Assembly (NCBI GenBank): GCA_900314825.1
Contig: OMWS01000018.1
Location: 1-64,000 of the forward strand
Length of the DNA stretch: 64,000 nt
DNA from: an uncultured Veillonellaceae bacterium
GTDB taxonomy: Bacteria > Bacillota > Negativicutes > Selenomonadales > Selenomonadaceae
Reading direction: 5' to 3'
Every line of letters begins with the position of its first letter. Position 1 is the stretch's first letter. This document shows positions 1 through 7,750 of the stretch, in pieces. The translations under genes and the position numbers were made by a program. Below the pieces are notes generated by a model, which did no database searches, was not told the DNA's origin, and worked only from the letters and a program-made list of their open reading frames with translations.

Positions 1-84
1 GCATGGCGGTCGGTCCTCCTGCAAATTGGTACTTCCATTATACAGGAAGTTGCGGAAGGAATCGACCTGTCAGAGGAACTTTTT

Positions 85-114
85 CAGCAGCCTCCTCCCC
101 CAGAGGGGGAGGCG
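85..114. repeat. CTCC/GGAG palindromic repeat, short copy
   Basis: A compact hairpin (GCCTCC..CCCCC, loop AGA, GGGGGAGGC) of the same type as the cores of the longer intergenic repeats near 5.15, 43.4, 46.8 and 55.4 kb. It lies about 50 bases upstream of the acetyltransferase start and could also act as a weak terminator. Only one arm of the family is present here. Confidence 0.5.
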
Positions 115-163
115 TTATTTGAGAGCTGCTTGTTTAGAAACAAATAAAGGAGGTGGCAAGCAA

Positions 164-658
164 ATGATTTATAGAAAAGCCACTTTCAACGATATCGAAT
201 CCATCTTCAATCTCGTCAACGACTACGCGAGCGACGGCATCATGCTCGCTCGCTCGCGCAACACGCTGTTCGAGACGCTTCGGGACATGGTCGTCGCCGT
301 CGATGAAGAGACGAAGGAAGTTGTCGGCGTCGGCGGCCTCCATGTCGTCTGGGATCGCATGGCCGAAGTCCGCACGATGGCCATCTCGCCTGCGCATACG
401 CGGCGCGGCATCGGCGCGGAAATTGTGAAACGCCTGCTCGAAGAAGGGCGTGCGCTCGGCGTGACGATGTTCTTCACGCTGACATACAAGCCCGGCTTTT
501 TCCAAACGCTCGGCTTCCACACGGTCACGAAGGAGACGCTGCCACCGAAGGTCTGGAAAGACTGCATCGACTGCCCGAAGTTCCCGAACTGCGACGAGAT
601 CGCGCTCATCCGCGACGAAGGCGGGGCGGCAGGGCAGGACATCGCGTTCCATCCCTGA
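164..658 (+). CDS. GNAT family N-acetyltransferase, ArgA-like
   Basis: A 164-residue acetyl-CoA-dependent N-acetyltransferase of the GNAT fold, resembling the short stand-alone ArgA-type N-acetylglutamate synthases. The acetyl-CoA binding motif is seen as RRGIGAEIVKRL (about residues 89-100), preceded by the strand with VRTMAISP. The C-terminal part has a Cys-rich stretch (CIDCPKFPNC) common in this subgroup. The ATG at 164 is chosen because AAAGGAGGTGG sits just upstream; the frame stays open further upstream but without a ribosome site. The gene stands alone and ends before a strong bidirectional hairpin. A role in arginine synthesis is an inference from family resemblance, as no arg genes are nearby. 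Confidence 0.85.
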   Translation: MIYRKATFNDIESIFNLVNDYASDGIMLARSRNTLFETLRDMVVAVDEETKEVVGVGGLHVVWDRMAEVRTMAISPAHTRRGIGAEIVKRLLEEGRALGVTMFFTLTYKPGFFQTLGFHTVTKETLPPKVWKDCIDCPKFPNCDEIALIRDEGGAAGQDIAFHP

Positions 659-704
659 GCGTGCGGTGTTATGGCATGGCATACAAATGCATACGAACAC
701 AAAA

Positions 705-738
705 ATGGCGATTGCAGCCATCAGGCTGCAATCGCCAT
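705..738. terminator. Bidirectional Rho-independent terminator
   Basis: A perfect 15-base stem (ATGGCGATTGCAGCC and its complement) with a 4-base loop lies between convergent genes. Read on the minus strand it is followed by TTTTTG, so it most clearly ends the small minus-strand gene. Confidence 0.8.
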
Positions 739-755
739 ACGTGTTTCATGCGTGT

Positions 756-1040
756 TCAAAACCATTTGTCTTTCTCGAAAATCTGGAAGTCATACCACAA
801 GACCATGCCGTACCGCGACGTGCACGTCTTCCGCTTGCCCGGGTCCCAACGCACTTCAATGACGCGGCCGTCGCGCATGACGCGCAGGAGGCACGTGCCA
901 TCCGCAACGCAGGATTTCCACCCGCGCTGCATGAGGAAGCACTCGAAATCGTACACATCCCGGAGCCGCACGAGCCCGATCCACCCGATCTTCTCATGCT
1001 CGGCATCCAGCAGCTTCTGCTTTCGTGCATTCGTTTTCAT
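756..1040 (-). CDS. Small conserved hypothetical protein
   Basis: A 94-residue protein I do not recognise. It is basic and aromatic-rich, with no signal peptide or membrane segment. The middle contains a hydrophobic core (WIGLVRLRDVYDFECFL) and the C-terminus has several Trp/Tyr/Phe residues (YGMVLWYDFQIF). The start is placed at the second ATG because GGAAGG lies 9 bases before it, whereas it would touch the first ATG. Transcription ends at the hairpin at 705-738. Upstream lie two small palindromes (1078-1110) that could be operator sites. No function is proposed. Confidence 0.6.
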   Translation of the reverse strand: MKTNARKQKLLDAEHEKIGWIGLVRLRDVYDFECFLMQRGWKSCVADGTCLLRVMRDGRVIEVRWDPGKRKTCTSRYGMVLWYDFQIFEKDKWF

Positions 1041-1077
1041 GGGTACCATCCTTCCATATGTTGTTGTCTCTACGGCA

Positions 1078-1110
1078 GAAATCGGAGGATTTCTACGAAA
1101 TCTTGATTTC
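1078..1110. promoter_or_regulatory. Tandem GAAATC/GATTTC palindromes
   Basis: Two consecutive inverted repeats built from the same half site: GAAATC-4-GATTTC, three bases, then GAAATC-2-GATTTC. They lie upstream of the minus-strand 94-residue gene and about 150 bases upstream of the MNT/HEPN pair. A binding site is an inference from symmetry alone. Confidence 0.3.
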
Positions 1111-1194
1111 CTACGTTCATCATAGCATGGATTTGAACAAAAAACACGAACGTTCCGTTAAGTATTTGTAAAGTTGTATACATTGGAGAAATCA

Positions 1195-1224
1195 TTGTCG
1201 GTTTTGTGTGGCTCGTGATATACT
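1195..1224 (+). promoter_or_regulatory. Promoter of the MNT/HEPN pair
   Basis: TTGTCG and TATACT separated by 18 bases, ending 22 bases before the MNT antitoxin start codon and just ahead of its AAGGAG ribosome site. Confidence 0.5.
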
Positions 1225-1245
1225 GAATAAAAGGAGTTGAGCCCT

Positions 1246-1536
1246 ATGCGCACGATTGAAAACATTCGCGAACAGATTGCGCCGATTTGCAAAAAGTATG
1301 GAGTGAAATCCGTCCGGTTATTTGGATCGTACGCGCGCGGCGAGGCACACGAAAAGAGCGATGTTGATTTTTTCGTCGAGCTCGGTCATGTCCGTGATTT
1401 GTTCACGCTCAGCGCATTCCGTCTCGATCTTATTGATGCGTTGCAGATGGAAGTAGACCTTGTGACGAAACTGCCAGAAAATCCGGAATTTCAGAAAGAA
1501 CTGACGAGGGACGAGGTATTGTTGTATGCAGCTTGA
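1246..1536 (+). CDS. MNT-type nucleotidyltransferase antitoxin
   Basis: A 96-residue minimal nucleotidyltransferase of the MNT/MntA family, the antitoxin half of HEPN/MNT modules. The catalytic signature is seen as GSYARGEAHEKSDVDFFVE (about residues 26-44), matching the GS-x(9,10)-D-x-D pattern of the pol-beta fold; a third acidic residue lies in the strand MEVDLVTK. In characterised systems MntA inactivates the HEPN toxin by adding AMP groups. The ATG at 1246 has AAGGAG 9 bases upstream; the in-frame TTG at 1237 is too close to it. The frame ends 11 bases inside the start of the HEPN reading frame, so the two were translationally coupled. Confidence 0.85.
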   Translation: MRTIENIREQIAPICKKYGVKSVRLFGSYARGEAHEKSDVDFFVELGHVRDLFTLSAFRLDLIDALQMEVDLVTKLPENPEFQKELTRDEVLLYAA

Positions 1537-1591
1537 GCGGAAAGACTGACAGATTCTCGAACACATTCAAACATATTGCGAAGAAGTCCGT

Positions 1592-1882
1592 ATGGCGCTC
1601 GAAAGCTTTCATCGGAGTGAAGACGAGTTCATGCGCAATCCTGTCTTTCGAAATGCGTGCTCGATGCCGATGATGCAAGTCGGCGAGCTTGCGAAACATT
1701 TGTCTGATGCGTTCGTGCAGTCCGATAGCGCGGTGAGCGGCACGCCGTGGAGAGCTATCAAAGGGATGCGCAATTTGTTCGCGCATGACTACCACTCGAT
1801 GAATTACGAAGTGATTTGGGAGACGGCAATGCAAAATATCCCAGAGTTGGAGCAACATATCAGGCAGATACTTGGGGACTAA
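1592..1882 (+). CDS. HEPN domain toxin, N-terminally interrupted
   Basis: A HEPN (DUF86-like) RNase toxin partner of the MNT protein. The catalytic R-x4-H motif is present (RNLFAHDY, about residues 64-71). The reading frame really begins at ATG 1526, overlapping the antitoxin gene, but codon 8 (1547-1549) is TGA. The codons after it (QILEHIQTYCEEVRM) continue the expected first HEPN helix in the same frame. Translation may therefore restart at ATG 1592, giving a 96-residue protein lacking about 22 residues of helix 1, or the toxin may be dead. The restart has only a GAAGAAG-like ribosome site. A CGA-to-TGA change would explain the stop, as Arg or Lys is common here, but this is inference. Confidence 0.7.
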   Translation: MALESFHRSEDEFMRNPVFRNACSMPMMQVGELAKHLSDAFVQSDSAVSGTPWRAIKGMRNLFAHDYHSMNYEVIWETAMQNIPELEQHIRQILGD

Positions 1883-1924
1883 TCGCGACGCAGATAATTC
1901 ATGGAAAATTTATTGGCTAATTAT

Positions 1925-2065
1925 AGCGGACCCATAGGGCGTATTCTCAAAAGATTTGTACATCAATGGCCAAAAGGTCTACAGAAACGGTGGCATGGAT
2001 AATAAGGATATTTAAAATCTGGCGTATCTCGTTGAGTTGATGGCAGGCAAACACGATCGTTGATG
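1925..2065 (+). other. Possible decayed coding remnant
   Basis: Between the HEPN gene and the next terminator one frame reads GVFSKDLYINGQKVYRNGG and, after a stop codon, NLAYLVELMAGKHDR. This protein-like composition interrupted by TAA could be a gene fragment. I cannot assign a family. Confidence 0.2.
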
Positions 2066-2073
2066 TTAGATAA

Positions 2074-2125
2074 AAGACATCCCCGTTTGGCACGAGCAAA
2101 AAATCGTGTCAAACGGGGATGTCTT
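2074..2125 (-). terminator. Terminator of the AAA-ATPase gene
   Basis: A 22-base stem (AAGACATCCCCGTTTG-CACGA with one G/T mismatch) and a GCAAAAAA loop. It begins within the stop codon of the minus-strand AAA-ATPase gene. Confidence 0.75.
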
Positions 2126-3831
2126 TATGCGCTTTGAATAGTGACTTGCTTCCCGCAGAACGCGATGCCGTATTTCCATACGGGCGTGATGTGTTCGGCT
2201 TGGAATTCTGTGAGGTAGGATTTCGTGTCGATCTGTGCGAGTGCTTGTTTCGCATCGGTATGGAGTTCGTCTGCCTGGTCCGACGCTTTGAACTCCATGA
2301 TGATGCCGGGGAGGTTCGGCTTTTTCGGGAACAGGGCGAGGTCGAAGCGGCCGTAGCCGCTTTCGCGGTTGCTCTGCGCGCGGTAGCGGTGCTCGTAGAA
2401 GAGCGTGAGGCCGAGCATGAGGCCGTGGTAGAAGCATTCTGGCTGCTTTGCTGTGTCGTGGTAGCTGACGGTACGGAGGAGGAGGTCTTGGAGATTTTCT
2501 TCGAAGCTTATCGTGTCGCCCGCGATCATCGCTTGCAGCATGTCATAGAGCGCGATGTCCGTGCCCTCGGTGCCGTTTATCCAATACAGGACTTCGCGGC
2601 GGAAGATGAAGCGGATTTCTTTGTTCGGGATGGAAAGCTGGTAGAGCGGCTCGGCGTCTTCTCCTTCGTCTTCGTCCAAAATTTCGCCCGTGCCTTGCAG
2701 GTAGCCGCAGAAGAGCAGGACGGAGTAAAGCTCATTGCGCTGCGCTCCCATATGGTCGGAATAAATCGTGGATTCCGTGATGGCAGACGCGATGCTCTTG
2801 CCGGCGAGGAGCGCCTGCATCTCTTTCCATGTGCGCGCGTCGGCACGCGCGAGCATCGTGCGCAGGATGGAGTTCGACGACGTGTTGACCCAGAAGGGAC
2901 GCGCTTTGCAGTGCTCTTGGAAATAATTCAGCACGGACCAGGGATTGTAGATGTCTGCGCCTTGGAAATGGTAGCCGTCATACCAGCGCGCGAGCTCGGG
3001 AAGCTTGTCCTCACAGCCAAGCACGCGTGCCATTTCGGCGACTTCTTGCGGCGTGAAGCCGAAGGCATCGCCGCAGCCGCCGTGGAGCACGGTCGAGACG
3101 ACAAGGTTATTCAATCCGCTGAAAATGCTTTCTTTCGCTACGCGCAGGACGCCAGTGACCACAGCAAAGTTGATGAAAGGGTTGTCTTTGAATGCGCTTG
3201 AGAGGAATGTACGGACGACAGAAATGACTTCGTCATAACAACCGTGGTCCCATGCACATTGAATGGGGGCATCATATTCGTCGATGAGGAGGACAGGATT
3301 CTTGTGATAGTAACGGGAAAGAAAGTTCGTTAAAGAGCGCAACGATGTTTTTAAATCTTCCAAAGAAGCTGTGCCAGAAGAAATTCGGTCGAAAATCTGT
3401 TTTTCGTTCGGTGTCAAGCAGTCAGCTTCTTGCAAGAATAAATAGGATTGATAAAGGGCGCTGACCGTATATCGAAGCATTCCGACAATTTCAGCTGTGG
3501 TCGTTCCCGATACATCTTTGAGACTGATCATCACGACAGGAGATGTTCCTGCTTCTTTCATCGCAGTCGTATCGTTTGCAATTTTCGTTTCGGCAAACCA
3601 TTCTTGAACACGATCTTTTTTTGTGATGTCGAAGAACGATGCGATCATCGACATGGTCAGCGTCTTGCCGAAGCGGCGCGGGCGTGTGAAGAGCGTGACC
3701 TTCTTTTTGTTTTGAAGAAGCGTGCGGATGATATCAGTTTTGTCGACGAAGTAATAATGATTTTTCCGCAAGCTCGGGAAATCCGAAATGCCGACCGGCA
3801 TGCCGGGACGGTCAACTGTTGCAGCTGCCAC
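2125..3831 (-). CDS. AAA-ATPase with PD-(D/E)XK nuclease-like C-terminus
   Basis: A 568-residue protein of the AAA-ATPase_like/PDDEXK_9 family (often annotated DUF1703), common in gut and oral anaerobes. The N-terminal signature PVGISDFPSLRKNHYYFVDK is followed by Walker A TRPRRFGKTLTMS (about residues 49-61) and Walker B VLLIDEYDAPIQ (about 200-211). Near the C-terminus, SGYGRFDLALF and IIMEFKA provide the D and E-x-K of a PD-(D/E)XK nuclease core. The start is GTG at 3831 with AAAAAAGGAGG 8 bases upstream. A paralogue lies at 37856-39520. The cellular role of the family is unknown; nuclease activity is inferred from motifs. Mobile or selfish behaviour has been suspected because copies are numerous and scattered. 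Confidence 0.85.
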   Translation of the reverse strand: MAAATVDRPGMPVGISDFPSLRKNHYYFVDKTDIIRTLLQNKKKVTLFTRPRRFGKTLTMSMIASFFDITKKDRVQEWFAETKIANDTTAMKEAGTSPVVMISLKDVSGTTTAEIVGMLRYTVSALYQSYLFLQEADCLTPNEKQIFDRISSGTASLEDLKTSLRSLTNFLSRYYHKNPVLLIDEYDAPIQCAWDHGCYDEVISVVRTFLSSAFKDNPFINFAVVTGVLRVAKESIFSGLNNLVVSTVLHGGCGDAFGFTPQEVAEMARVLGCEDKLPELARWYDGYHFQGADIYNPWSVLNYFQEHCKARPFWVNTSSNSILRTMLARADARTWKEMQALLAGKSIASAITESTIYSDHMGAQRNELYSVLLFCGYLQGTGEILDEDEGEDAEPLYQLSIPNKEIRFIFRREVLYWINGTEGTDIALYDMLQAMIAGDTISFEENLQDLLLRTVSYHDTAKQPECFYHGLMLGLTLFYEHRYRAQSNRESGYGRFDLALFPKKPNLPGIIMEFKASDQADELHTDAKQALAQIDTKSYLTEFQAEHITPVWKYGIAFCGKQVTIQSA

Positions 3832-4089
3832 GGAAATCGCCTCCTTTTTTCTTTATTCTATCGCAGAAACCAGGCGTTGACAATGCCAAAGAGACGCGCC
3901 GTCCGCGGAGGAAAGGGTCGATCCGCAGGCGGCGCGCCGGGTGGCCATCGGGGCAAAAAGCATGGAGGCTTTTTGATGGCCACTCTTATTATAACATAAA
4001 AAGTTTGAGTTAGAAGTGTTTTTTGCAACCAATTTTGATTTCATACGAAATTTAATCTATCTTTGCCTAAGACGTTTTGACGAAACGGG

Positions 4090-5133
4090 CTAGGACTGTC
4101 GTTCGGGCGTTTTTTCTTGGACGTGGAACAGGACGTTGAACATCCAGAGGGAGTCTTCTTCGTGCGGTGCCAGCGCTTTTTCGATGGATTGGAGCGCGGC
4201 GGGCGACTGCGGCAGGCGGGCGCCGCGGCTCGTGAGCGCGGCGATCTGGTGGCCTGTGAGGATCTGCCGCTCGATGGCGGCGAGGCCGGTGAGCAGCAGC
4301 TCATAGAGTTTCGCAGTGATGACGAAGACCCAGTAGTTGTGGATGAGGCCGCCGTGCACGGCGCAGGGGTAGAGCTCCGTGAACCATTGGTGGAGCAAAA
4401 AGTTTTCGAAGAGCTGCGGGAACGGGATCGTCACGTAGCTTTCGAGGCTGCGGCGGCAGACGGGGAAGGCGCGCGCGATGTGCTGGAGGTCGGGCGTGCC
4501 GTCGAGGTGGAAGGCGCGGGCGGCGCGGCTGACGTCTTCGCGCGCGAGCGGGCTGTGCGGGGCGCTTGCGATGTCCCGCACGATGCCCCAAAGAAAATTG
4601 AGATGCTGTAAAGGTTCGAATTTTACGTTTCGAAGCGCTTCGTGGAAGCGTGCTTCGAACATCGGCGAATCGTAACTCTTGATGATCTTGCCGAGCTCGT
4701 AGCCTTGTCCCTGCTCGATGAAATCGACAGCGTCTTCGAGGTAGATGCCGAGCAGGATCAGGCGCACGTCGAGAGGATATCGTCTGTTTGAAAGAATCTT
4801 CATGCACGTGCGCTGGAGGTCGAGGATGTACGAGAGCTCCGGGAGCGGCTCGCCGAGCGTCGGCACTTGCTGGTTTGCCGCGCGCAGACGGCCCGCGGGC
4901 AGCTTCGTCGTCTGGAAATGGAACGCACCGGTCTGGAACAGCACATGACCGCAGGCGGCCGGGCAGGCGAGCAGCAGCGACCGTTCGAAGATGCCGGAAA
5001 TATGTAAGTCGCGCAGCGCCGGGCAACGTGGCGGGAGGGCGTGATTTGTTGTTGTGGGAACGAGAGGACATGTGGATTCTGGACAAATGAAAGAGGGAAC
5101 GTAACGGGGTGCTACGCAGAGATGTTCTGTCAA
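4090..5133 (-). CDS. FliB-like (lysine-N-methylase family) protein, shortened N-terminus
   Basis: A 347-residue protein whose core resembles FliB, the radical-type flagellin lysine N-methylase. GIFERSLLLACPAACGHVLF matches the family's GVxERSxxLSCPEAAR block, and FENFLLHQWFTELYP and the ITAKLYELLLTGLAA helix match its C-terminal part. The usual N-terminal Cys-rich region (CxxxCxxxCC-GW, presumed Fe-S binding) is reduced here to about 50 residues with PSFICPESTCP and PPRCPAL. Catalytic competence is therefore doubtful. The start is TTG at 5133 with GGAG 9 bases upstream, at the edge of a palindromic repeat. No flagellar genes lie in the window. Confidence 0.55.
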   Translation of the reverse strand: MTEHLCVAPRYVPSFICPESTCPLVPTTTNHALPPRCPALRDLHISGIFERSLLLACPAACGHVLFQTGAFHFQTTKLPAGRLRAANQQVPTLGEPLPELSYILDLQRTCMKILSNRRYPLDVRLILLGIYLEDAVDFIEQGQGYELGKIIKSYDSPMFEARFHEALRNVKFEPLQHLNFLWGIVRDIASAPHSPLAREDVSRAARAFHLDGTPDLQHIARAFPVCRRSLESYVTIPFPQLFENFLLHQWFTELYPCAVHGGLIHNYWVFVITAKLYELLLTGLAAIERQILTGHQIAALTSRGARLPQSPAALQSIEKALAPHEEDSLWMFNVLFHVQEKTPERQS

Positions 5134-5147
5134 TAGAAGTCACTCCT

Positions 5148-5275
5148 ACAGAAGCCTCTCCCTCTGGGAGAGGTGCCGAGCGAATGCGAGGCGGATAAGC
5201 AGACGCAAGGCGCTTCAACGCCTATGCGGTCGCTTATGCCGCTTGCGGTGGAGGGTACTAGGGTGCGATAGCCGA
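5148..5275. repeat. Palindromic intergenic repeat, copy b
   Basis: This begins with the hairpin GCCTCTCCC/GGGAGAGG followed by TGCCGAGCG and GCGAGGCGG, and ends with GGTGGAGGGTACTAGGGTGCGATAG split by internal GC hairpins. The end segment is the reverse complement of a block inside the copies at 46.8 and 55.4 kb. The middle (TAAGCAGAC ... GGTCGCTTATGC) also matches the stem-loop at 53.5 kb. Confidence 0.75.
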
Positions 5276-5306
5276 GCAATGATGTCCATCATATCGAAGC
5301 ACCTCA

Positions 5307-6248
5307 TCAGAACAATCCCATCGTCTTGGTGACGAAGATCCACCCGAACATGGTAAATGCCGAGAGTGCCGAGGTGAAGACGACGCAGTTGCCGGCGAGC
5401 GGCGCGTCGCCGCCCATCTGTTGTGCCATAGCGTAGGACGCGACGGCGCACGGTGTCGCGAAGATGGCGATGAGCGTGACGAACTCCGCGTCACGGAAGC
5501 CAAGCGCAGCGCCGGCGGTGAGCATGATGGCCGGCACGACGACGAGGCGCGCAATCGTGCAGGCCCAGAGGTCGCGTCGGCTGTCGGCGATGCCGCCTTT
5601 TTCAAATGACGCGCCGAGGATGATCAGAGCGACGGGCGTCGTCGAGGCACCAATCTGCGCAATCGGCTTCAGGATCGGATCGGGGATTGGGAACGGCAAA
5701 AAGCGGCAGACCGCGCCGAGGAGGATGCCGTCGATCATCGGATTCTTGAGCACGCGGATGAGAATCGGCACGAGTTCGAATTTTCCGCCGCGGAACGACT
5801 CGAGCTCGAGCACGGCGTAGATGTTGTACAGCGGCACGATGGCCGCGATCATCATCGTCGGGATGACGGCAGCCTCCTCGCCGAAGATGTTCACGACGAT
5901 CGGGATGCCGAGGATGACGAAGTTGCTGCGGAAGATCGCCTGCGTCATCGTGCCGCGCTTCGCGTTGTCTTTTTCAAACCACATGGAAAACGCGACAGAC
6001 GCGAGGAACAAGAGCGTCACGGACGCCATGCCGAAGACGACGAGGCTCGGGTCGAAACCGTCTTCGAAATCGGCGCGGTAGATGTTCGAGAACATCATGC
6101 AAAAGAAAAAGACCTTGAACACCATGCTGTTCATGTGCTTGAGTTCCGTCGACGTCATAAGCTTTGCGTGCTTGACGAAGAGGCCGACGCCGATGAGCAC
6201 GAAGATCGGGATGACGGCGCTCACGGCGACGATGAAATTGCTGAACAT
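5307..6248 (-). CDS. AEC family (auxin efflux carrier/MdcF-type) transporter
   Basis: A 313-residue inner-membrane carrier of the AEC family, which includes malonate permease MdcF and bacterial auxin-efflux-carrier homologues. About ten hydrophobic segments are visible, starting with IVAVSAVIPIFVLIGVGLFV. Family landmarks are the FRSNFVILGIPIV region and the LIILGASFE and ATPCAVASYAMAQQMGG segments in the second half. The start ATG has AGGAGG 7 bases upstream. That ribosome site lies in one arm of an inverted repeat (6254-6303), which could control translation. The substrate cannot be deduced, and no malonate decarboxylase genes are present. Confidence 0.85.
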   Translation of the reverse strand: MFSNFIVAVSAVIPIFVLIGVGLFVKHAKLMTSTELKHMNSMVFKVFFFCMMFSNIYRADFEDGFDPSLVVFGMASVTLLFLASVAFSMWFEKDNAKRGTMTQAIFRSNFVILGIPIVVNIFGEEAAVIPTMMIAAIVPLYNIYAVLELESFRGGKFELVPILIRVLKNPMIDGILLGAVCRFLPFPIPDPILKPIAQIGASTTPVALIILGASFEKGGIADSRRDLWACTIARLVVVPAIMLTAGAALGFRDAEFVTLIAIFATPCAVASYAMAQQMGGDAPLAGNCVVFTSALSAFTMFGWIFVTKTMGLF

Positions 6249-6253
6249 GAAAA

Positions 6254-6303
6254 GACCTCCTGACGTGGCAAACGTATGGTTCTATTATGCCACGCAGGAG
6301 GTC
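6254..6303 (-). promoter_or_regulatory. Inverted repeat covering the AEC ribosome site
   Basis: GACCTCCTG(A)CGTGGCA at 6254-6270 pairs with TGCCACGCAGGAGGTC at 6288-6303. In the minus-strand transcript the upstream arm would pair with the AGGAGG ribosome site of the AEC gene if transcription starts far enough upstream. Regulation is inferred. Confidence 0.4.
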
Positions 6304-6348
6304 GTTCGTTTTTATGAAAACATTAGTTTTGTGAATGGAAAGGCACGA

Positions 6349-7356
6349 TCAGCTTTCGAGCAGCAGGCCGACGCGTTTCTTCGCTTTCGTCAGCGTCTTG
6401 TTCGCGATGTACGTCGCGCGCTCCGCGCCTTTTTTCATCTGCTCGTCGAGGTACGCGCGGTCGTTCATAAGGCGGTCGAAGTTCTCGCGCACGGGGCGGA
6501 GCTCTTCGCAGACCGCCTCGCCGACGGCTTTCTTGAAGTCGCCATAGCCTTTGCCCGCGAATTCAGCCGTGATCTCGTCCATCGTTTTTTTCGTGACGGC
6601 GGAGTAGATCGTCATGAGGTTATTGATGCCGTCCTTGCCTTCGCGGAACGCGACTTCGGCCTCGCTGTCCGTCACGGCGCTCTTGAATTTGTTCATGATG
6701 ACCTTTGGGTCGTCGAGAATGGAGATCGTCGCCTTCGGGTTCGGGTCGGACTTGCTCATCTTGCTCGTCGGATCTTGCAGGCTCATGACGCGCGCGCCGG
6801 CTTTCGGGTAGTAGCCCTCGGGCAGCTTGAAGATTTCGCCGTACGTGTGGTTGAAACGCGTCGCGACGTCACGCGTGAACTCGAGGTGCTGCGTCTGGTC
6901 AGCGCCGACAGGGACGTAGTCGGCCTGATAGAGCAGGATGTCGCCGGCCATGAGCGCCGGATACGTGAAGAGGCCGGCGTTGATGTTGTCCGGGTGCTTC
7001 TGCGACTTGTCCTTGAACTGCGTCATGCGCGACAGCTCACCGAACTGCGAGCAGCAATCCATGATCCAGCCCATTTCCGCGTGCGCCTTGTTGTGGCTCT
7101 GCACGAAGACGAGGCTCTTGTCAGGGTCGATGCCGCAGGCGAGCAGCAGGGCAAAGGCCTGCCGCGTCTGGGCGCGGCGCTTCTGCGGGTCGATGTGGAT
7201 TGTCATGGAGTGCAGGTCGGCAATGAAATAGTAGCAAAGATATTCGTCCTGCAAATCCTTCCAGCCCTTGACCGCGCCGAGGTAATTGCCGAGCGTGAAC
7301 ACGCCCGTCGGCTGGATGCCGGAAAGGATGATTTTTTTCTGCGTTTCTTCTGCCAT
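6349..7356 (-). CDS. trpS: Tryptophanyl-tRNA synthetase
   Basis: A 335-residue class I aminoacyl-tRNA synthetase that charges tRNA-Trp, of the usual bacterial length. The HIGH-type motif is PTGVFTLGNYLGA (about residues 16-28). The KMSKS loop is intact (SKMSKSDPN, about 193-201). AGDILLYQADYVPVGADQTQHLE is the characteristic TrpRS core. The start ATG at 7356 has AGGAGG 8 bases upstream. A T-box leader of about 300 bases precedes it, so expression should rise when uncharged tRNA-Trp accumulates. Confidence 0.97.
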   Translation of the reverse strand: MAEETQKKIILSGIQPTGVFTLGNYLGAVKGWKDLQDEYLCYYFIADLHSMTIHIDPQKRRAQTRQAFALLLACGIDPDKSLVFVQSHNKAHAEMGWIMDCCSQFGELSRMTQFKDKSQKHPDNINAGLFTYPALMAGDILLYQADYVPVGADQTQHLEFTRDVATRFNHTYGEIFKLPEGYYPKAGARVMSLQDPTSKMSKSDPNPKATISILDDPKVIMNKFKSAVTDSEAEVAFREGKDGINNLMTIYSAVTKKTMDEITAEFAGKGYGDFKKAVGEAVCEELRPVRENFDRLMNDRAYLDEQMKKGAERATYIANKTLTKAKKRVGLLLES

Positions 7357-7390
7357 GGAAAATTCCTCCTATGTGTCAGGAACATCGGCA

Positions 7391-7690
7391 ATCAAAAAGT
7401 CCCTGACAGTCTTGAAAATACTGTCAGGGACGAAAAACTTTCGCGGTGCCACCCTGCTTCACGGCCGTGCCGTGCAACTCAAAGGGAACATCCAGATCAA
7501 TCTAGAGATTCCCCAGCCTTTTCACGCAGGCTGCGCGTCGCAGCATACTCGGGAAGGCGTGCCTTCCTTTTCCGTGCGCCCTCGGCGATCCATCCGGCAC
7601 GCGCTCGTCATCCGTATTCCAGCAGCACGGATTCTCTACAGGCGAATCATCGTCCATCTTTTCGCTTCATTGGTTTATGGAAGAAAGGCT
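7391..7690 (-). promoter_or_regulatory. T-box riboswitch leader of trpS
   Basis: Read on the minus strand, the leader contains the T-box core AGGGTGGCACCGCGA (7441-7456). It is followed by a terminator with stem GTCCCTGACAG/CTGTCAGGGAC (7399-7431) and a T-run. Upstream are GC-rich stem regions expected for Stem I-III. T-boxes bind uncharged tRNA and switch from terminator to antiterminator. I could not place the UGG specifier with certainty. Confidence 0.9.
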
Positions 7691-7714
7691 ACCACAAAAA
7701 AAGGGAGTTGTCAA
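7686..7714 (-). promoter_or_regulatory. trpS promoter
   Basis: On the minus strand TTGACA (7709-7714) and TAGCCT (7686-7691) are separated by exactly 17 bases, directly ahead of the T-box leader. Confidence 0.55.
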
Positions 7715-7750
7715 GTTGACAAGCATCTTCGCAGTTTGCTTTTCTGGGAA

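Noticed and set aside
1-147. C-terminal end of an upstream gene (frame open from base 1 to the TAA at 145)
   Set aside because: The last third would translate the palindromic repeat, and no family can be recognised in about 48 residues. It cannot be excluded without sequence to the left.
1547-1549. In-frame TGA in the HEPN gene as a selenocysteine codon
   Set aside because: No SECIS-like hairpin follows it directly, the position is not Cys in the family as far as I recall, and TGA is used as a normal stop elsewhere in the window.
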